This document shows, piece after piece, positions 60,986 to 64,000 of a stretch of DNA of 64,000 bases (position 1 is its first letter; every line of letters begins with the position of its first letter). Source of the DNA: Geodermatophilus normandii (GTDB lineage: Bacteria; Actinomycetota; Actinomycetes; Mycobacteriales; Geodermatophilaceae); contig NZ_QGTX01000001.1 of NCBI RefSeq assembly GCF_003182485.1, positions 4,178,001 to 4,242,000 on the forward strand. Reading direction: 5' to 3'. The position numbers and the translations under genes are program-made. The notes under the pieces were generated by a model. That model made no database searches and was not told the origin of the DNA. It worked only from the letters and a program-made list of their open reading frames with translations.

Positions 60986-62203
60986 GTGCTGGCCGTCCTC
61001 GCACCCGGGCAGGGTGCGCAGAAGCCCGGGATGCTCACCCCCTGGTTGGAGCTCCCCGGTGCCGAGTCCTTCTTCCACTGGGCCGGGGCGATCGCCGACG
61101 CCGACCTGCTGACCCTCGGCACGACCGGCGACGCGGATGCCATCCGCGACACCGCCGTCACGCAGCCGCTGGTCGTCGCGATGAGCCTCTTCGTGGCCCG
61201 CGAGCTCGGCGGCCTGCCCGGCCCGGTCGCGCACTCGCCGCACACCGGCCGCGAGGTCGTCATCGCCGGCCACAGCGTCGGGGAGCTCACCGCGGCCGCG
61301 CTGGCCGGCGTCCTGTCGGTCGAGGCGGCGATCGCGCTGACCGCCGTCCGCGGCCGGGCGATGGCCCGCGCCTGCGGCCTCACCCCGACCGGCATGTCGG
61401 CCGTCCTCGGCGCCGACCCCGACGAGCTGTCCGCGGCCCTGGAGCGGCACGGGCTGACCGCGGCCAACCTCAACGGCGGCGGCCAGGTCGTCGTCGCCGG
61501 CCCGCTGGAGGGGCTGGCCGCGCTCAGGGCCGAGCCGCCTGCCAAGGCGCGGGTGGTGCCCCTGTCGGTGGCCGGCGCGTTCCACACCTCCTACATGGGC
61601 CCGGCCCGCGAGGAGCTCGAGGGCCTCGTCGGCGGCGTGCGCCCGGCCGACCCGAGCCGCCTGCTGCTGTCCAACGCCGACGGCGCCGCGGTGTCCACCG
61701 GCGCCGAGGTGCTCTCCCGCCTCGTCAGCCAGGTCACCAGCCCGGTCCGCTTCGACGCCTGCCTGGCCACGCTGCGCGAGCTCGGCGTCACCGCGGCCAT
61801 CGAGCTGCCGCCGGCCGGTGCGCTCGCCGGCCTCGCCAAGCGCGAGTGGAAGGGCGCCACCTCGAACGGGGACACGGTCGAGGTGCTGGCCCTGGCCGGC
61901 CCCGGCGACCTCGACCGCGCCCGCGCCCTCATCGACGCCGCCCGCGGCCGGCCCGAGGCCGAGCACCAGCCCGACTGGCGCGTCGTCGTCTCCCCCGTCC
62001 GTGGCACGGTCAGCCCCGCCGACGTCCCCGAGGGCACCCACCTGCCCGCCGGCACCCCGCTCGGCTGCGTGCGCAGCCGCCGCGAGGAGGTCAACGTCTC
62101 CGCCGGGTACGACGGCGTCCTCGCCGAGTGGCTGGTGCACGACGGCGACCTGGTCGACGCCGGCGACCCCCTCGCCCGTCTCTACCCGGAGGTCCCCGCG
62201 TGA
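60986..62203 (+). CDS. fabD: Malonyl-CoA:ACP transacylase with C-terminal biotinyl/lipoyl-like domain
   Basis: The protein has 405 residues, about 90 more than usual FabD. Residues 1-310 are canonical: VLAPGQGAQKPGML, VTQPLVVAMSLFVARELGG, the nucleophile motif VVIAGHSVGELTAAALAG (serine about residue 96), ARACGLTPTGMSAVLGADPD and VAGAFHTSYM with the catalytic histidine. After a charged linker, residues about 331-405 read VVVSPVRGTVSPADVPEGTH, LPAGTPLGCVRSRREEVNVS and AGYDGVLAEWLVHDGDLVDA then GDPLARL. This is the barrel-sandwich pattern of biotinyl/lipoyl carrier domains (V-x-A-x-x-DG-x-L-x-x-x-x-V-x-x-GD-x-V), but the modified lysine position (usually MKM) reads RRE. It loads malonate on ACP for FAS-II. 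The stop overlaps fabH by four bases. Confidence 0.93.
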   Translation: MLAVLAPGQGAQKPGMLTPWLELPGAESFFHWAGAIADADLLTLGTTGDADAIRDTAVTQPLVVAMSLFVARELGGLPGPVAHSPHTGREVVIAGHSVGELTAAALAGVLSVEAAIALTAVRGRAMARACGLTPTGMSAVLGADPDELSAALERHGLTAANLNGGGQVVVAGPLEGLAALRAEPPAKARVVPLSVAGAFHTSYMGPAREELEGLVGGVRPADPSRLLLSNADGAAVSTGAEVLSRLVSQVTSPVRFDACLATLRELGVTAAIELPPAGALAGLAKREWKGATSNGDTVEVLALAGPGDLDRARALIDAARGRPEAEHQPDWRVVVSPVRGTVSPADVPEGTHLPAGTPLGCVRSRREEVNVSAGYDGVLAEWLVHDGDLVDAGDPLARLYPEVPA

Positions 62204-63165
62204 GCATCCGACTGCCCGAGGGCGCCCCGGGGGCGCGCATCCTCGGCCTGGGCGCCTACCGCCCGCGACGGCGGGTCACCAACGACGACCTCGCCCAGGT
62301 GATGGACACCAACGACGAGTGGATCCAGACGCGCGTCGGCATCGCCGAGCGCCGCTGGGCGTCGGAGGACGAGACGCTGCAGGAGATGGCCGTCGCCGCC
62401 GGCGGCAAGGCGCTGGCCGCCAGCGGCCTGTCCCCCGACGAGGTCGACCTGGTCATCCTGGCCAGCGCCAGCCTCAAGGAGCCCATCCCGGGCATCGGCC
62501 CGCAGGTGGCCCACCGCCTCGGCATCCCGCGCCCGGGCGCCTTCGACCTCAACGCCGGGTGCGCCGGCTTCTGCTACGCGCTGGAGATGGCCTCCGCGGC
62601 CATCCGCGTGGGCTCGGCCCGCAACGCGCTGGTGGTCGGCGTCGAGCGGCTCACCGACGTCGTCGACCAGACCGACCGCTCCACCGCGGTGATCTTCGCC
62701 GACGGCGCGGGGGCGGCCGTGGTCGGCGCGTCCGACGAGCCGGGCATCGGACCCGTGGCGTGGGGCAGCGACGGCGACCAGTTCTCCGCGATCGAGATCG
62801 TCGCCGGCAGCAACGGCATCTCGATGGCCGGCCAGGCCGTGTACCGCTGGGCCACGACCCGGCTGACCGACACGCTGATCCAGGCCATGGAGGCCGCGGG
62901 CGTCGGCCCCGAGGACATCGACGTGTTCGCCCCGCACCAGGCCAACCTGCGCATCGTCGAGTCGATGACCAAGCGGCTGGGCTTCGGCAAGGAGACCGTC
63001 GTCGCCCGCGACGTCGTGCAGTCCGGGAACACCTCGGCCGCCTCGATCCCGCTGGCGCTGACCGCGCTCATGGAGTCCGGCGAGGCGAAGAGCGGGGACC
63101 TCACCCTGGTCCTCGGCTACGGCGCCGGCCTCACCTTCGCCGGCCAGGTGCTCGTCCTGCCCTGA
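62200..63165 (+). CDS. fabH: Beta-ketoacyl-ACP synthase III
   Basis: The protein has 321 residues. It starts the fatty-acid chain by condensing an acyl-CoA with malonyl-ACP. The catalytic triad is visible: Cys in FDLNAGCAGFCYALEMA (about residue 121), His in DVFAPHQANLRIVESM, and Asn in VVQSGNTSAASIPLAL. DEWIQTRVGIAERRWASEDE and AVIFADGAGAAVVGASDEPG are standard. The GTG start at 62200 overlaps the fabD stop. The order fasR-fabD-fabH-acpP-fabF is that of Streptomyces, where FabH prefers branched starters. The starter preference here cannot be read. Confidence 0.95.
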   Translation: MSIRLPEGAPGARILGLGAYRPRRRVTNDDLAQVMDTNDEWIQTRVGIAERRWASEDETLQEMAVAAGGKALAASGLSPDEVDLVILASASLKEPIPGIGPQVAHRLGIPRPGAFDLNAGCAGFCYALEMASAAIRVGSARNALVVGVERLTDVVDQTDRSTAVIFADGAGAAVVGASDEPGIGPVAWGSDGDQFSAIEIVAGSNGISMAGQAVYRWATTRLTDTLIQAMEAAGVGPEDIDVFAPHQANLRIVESMTKRLGFGKETVVARDVVQSGNTSAASIPLALTALMESGEAKSGDLTLVLGYGAGLTFAGQVLVLP

Positions 63166-63241
63166 CCGGCACCCCAGCCCCCGGATCCCCCGGGCCCGAC
63201 GGCGGGCACCGCCCGTCCCCACAGAGAGAGAGGACCCCCGC

Positions 63242-63481
63242 GTGAGCGAGGACATCCAGGCAGGTCTGGCCGAGATCCTGGAGGAGGTCGCCGGGGTCGC
63301 CCCCGCCGACGCCACCCCGGAGAAGTCGTTCACCGAGGACCTCGACGTCGACTCGCTGTCGATGGTCGAGATCGCCACGGCCGTCGAGGACAAGTTCGGC
63401 GTGGCCATCCCCGACGACGAGCTCGGCAACATCAAGACCGTCGGCGACGCCATCAGCTTCATCCAGAAGAACCAGGGCTGA
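63242..63481 (+). CDS. acpP: Acyl carrier protein
   Basis: The protein is 79 residues and acidic. The 4'-phosphopantetheine attachment serine is in DLDVDSLSMVEIATAVEDKF (DSLS motif, about residue 38). AEILEEVAGVAPADATPEKS and IPDDELGNIKTVGDAISFIQ complete the four-helix fold. It carries growing acyl chains between the FAS-II enzymes. GAGAGAGAGGA lies shortly before the GTG at 63242. It is 76 bp after fabH and 52 bp before the ketosynthase gene, within one operon. Confidence 0.97.
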   Translation: MSEDIQAGLAEILEEVAGVAPADATPEKSFTEDLDVDSLSMVEIATAVEDKFGVAIPDDELGNIKTVGDAISFIQKNQG

Positions 63482-63533
63482 CCAGCCCCGCTCTCCCCGG
63501 CCCCCGGCCGCCCCATCCCAGGAGGAACACGTC

Positions 63534-64000
63534 ATGAGCACGTCCGACCGCGACGTCGTCGTCACCGGTCTCGGTGCCACCACGCCGCTCGGCGGCGACG
63601 TCGCGAGCACCTGGGAGGCCCTGCTGGCCGGGCGGTCGGGGATCAGCCGGCTCACCGACGACTGGGCGAAGGAGTTCCCCGCCCAGCTCGTCGCCGCGCT
63701 GGCCAGCGACCCGGCCACGCAGATCGACCGGGTCCGCGCCCGGCGGCTCGACCGCAGCCAGCAGGTCGCGGTCATCGCCGCCGAGCAGGCCTGGGCGGAG
63801 TCCGGCGCCGCGGACTCCGGCGTCGCGCCCGAGCGCATCGCCGTCGTCTTCGGCACCGGCATCGGCGGGGCGCTGACCCTGCTCGGCCAGGACGACGTCC
63901 TGGAGGACAAGGGGCCCAAGCGGGTCTCCCCCTTCACCATCCCGATGCTCATGCCCAACGGCCCGGCCGCGGCCGTCGGTCTCGCGGTCGGCGCCCGCGG
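63534..64000 (+). CDS. fabF: Beta-ketoacyl-ACP synthase (FabF/KasA type), 3' end outside window
   Basis: The first 155 codons are visible. STSDRDVVVTGLGATTPLGG DVASTWEALLAGRSGISRLT is the standard ketosynthase II start. EFPAQLVAALASDPATQIDR, ARRLDRSQQVAVIAAEQAWA and IAVVFGTGIGGALTLLGQDD follow, and the open frame runs to the window edge before the catalytic cysteine. It elongates acyl-ACP in FAS-II. AGGAGG precedes the ATG at 63534 at eight bases. Its position after acpP matches fabF of Streptomyces and kasA of mycobacteria. Confidence 0.95.
   Translation, partial: MSTSDRDVVVTGLGATTPLGGDVASTWEALLAGRSGISRLTDDWAKEFPAQLVAALASDPATQIDRVRARRLDRSQQVAVIAAEQAWAESGAADSGVAPERIAVVFGTGIGGALTLLGQDDVLEDKGPKRVSPFTIPMLMPNGPAAAVGLAVGAR

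Overview
The window reads as chromosomal DNA of a high-GC actinobacterium. The evidence is strong G/C third-position bias, many GTG starts, an actinobacterial c-di-AMP riboswitch, an AceE-type pyruvate dehydrogenase, and gene orders shared with mycobacteria and streptomycetes. These orders are RNase H/phosphatase - zinc ribbon - NIF3; ahpE - DUF3052 - aceE; plsB - plsC - WS/DGAT; and fasR - fabD - fabH - acpP - fabF. A Geodermatophilaceae-like genus (Blastococcus, Geodermatophilus, Modestobacter) is my inference from general look only.

Layout. 1-1330: the C-terminal half of a tyrosine integrase and a zinc-ribbon hypothetical. 1506-1931: rnpB on the minus strand. 2050-3091: c-di-AMP riboswitch leader and a secreted wall-associated protein. 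3134-9458: PIG-L deacetylase, DoxX-like and TauE/SafE membrane proteins, nadA, a frameshifted RibD/DHFR-type gene and an amino-acid ABC transporter operon. 9543-14309: RNase H/phosphatase, zinc ribbon, a monocarboxylate-type symporter with its small DUF3311 partner, and NIF3. 14453-28871: a lipid block with a FUSC transporter, hydrolases, two WS/DGAT enzymes, PlsB, acyl-CoA ligase and a remarkable HAD-PlsC-WS/DGAT fusion. PlsB plus the fusion could take glycerol-3-phosphate to triacylglycerol.

29035-43709: an integrated element of about 14.6 kb in the 3' half of a tRNA-Val(UAC) gene. A displaced tRNA fragment lies at the left end. The intact tRNA and an adjacent tyrosine integrase lie at the right end. 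It carries small replication or packaging-like genes, a RusA-type resolvase, a zinc-ribbon protein, unknown two-gene units, a repeat-bearing anchored protein and a restriction-modification operon with two paralogous endonucleases, a C5-methyltransferase and Vsr. It looks like a phage satellite or small integrative element with defence cargo.

43780-48821: ahpE, DUF3052, aceE and a frameshifted D-amino-acid-oxidase-like gene. 48775-56957: a beta-glucoside/cellobiose uptake and hydrolysis locus (GH105-like, GH1, ATPase, two permeases, binding protein) diverging from a LacI-type regulator, with a CebR-like operator between. 57124-59612: a secreted beta-helix protein, a pirin-like cupin and a frameshifted PAP2 phosphatase. 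59657-64000: the FAS-II cluster, with FabD carrying an unusual C-terminal biotinyl/lipoyl-like domain.

Several otherwise well-conserved genes are broken by single-base indels in G/C runs (about 6440, 13757, 13917, 48197, 48408, 59128). This pattern fits residual sequencing error at least as well as real gene decay, so these calls should be checked against reads.
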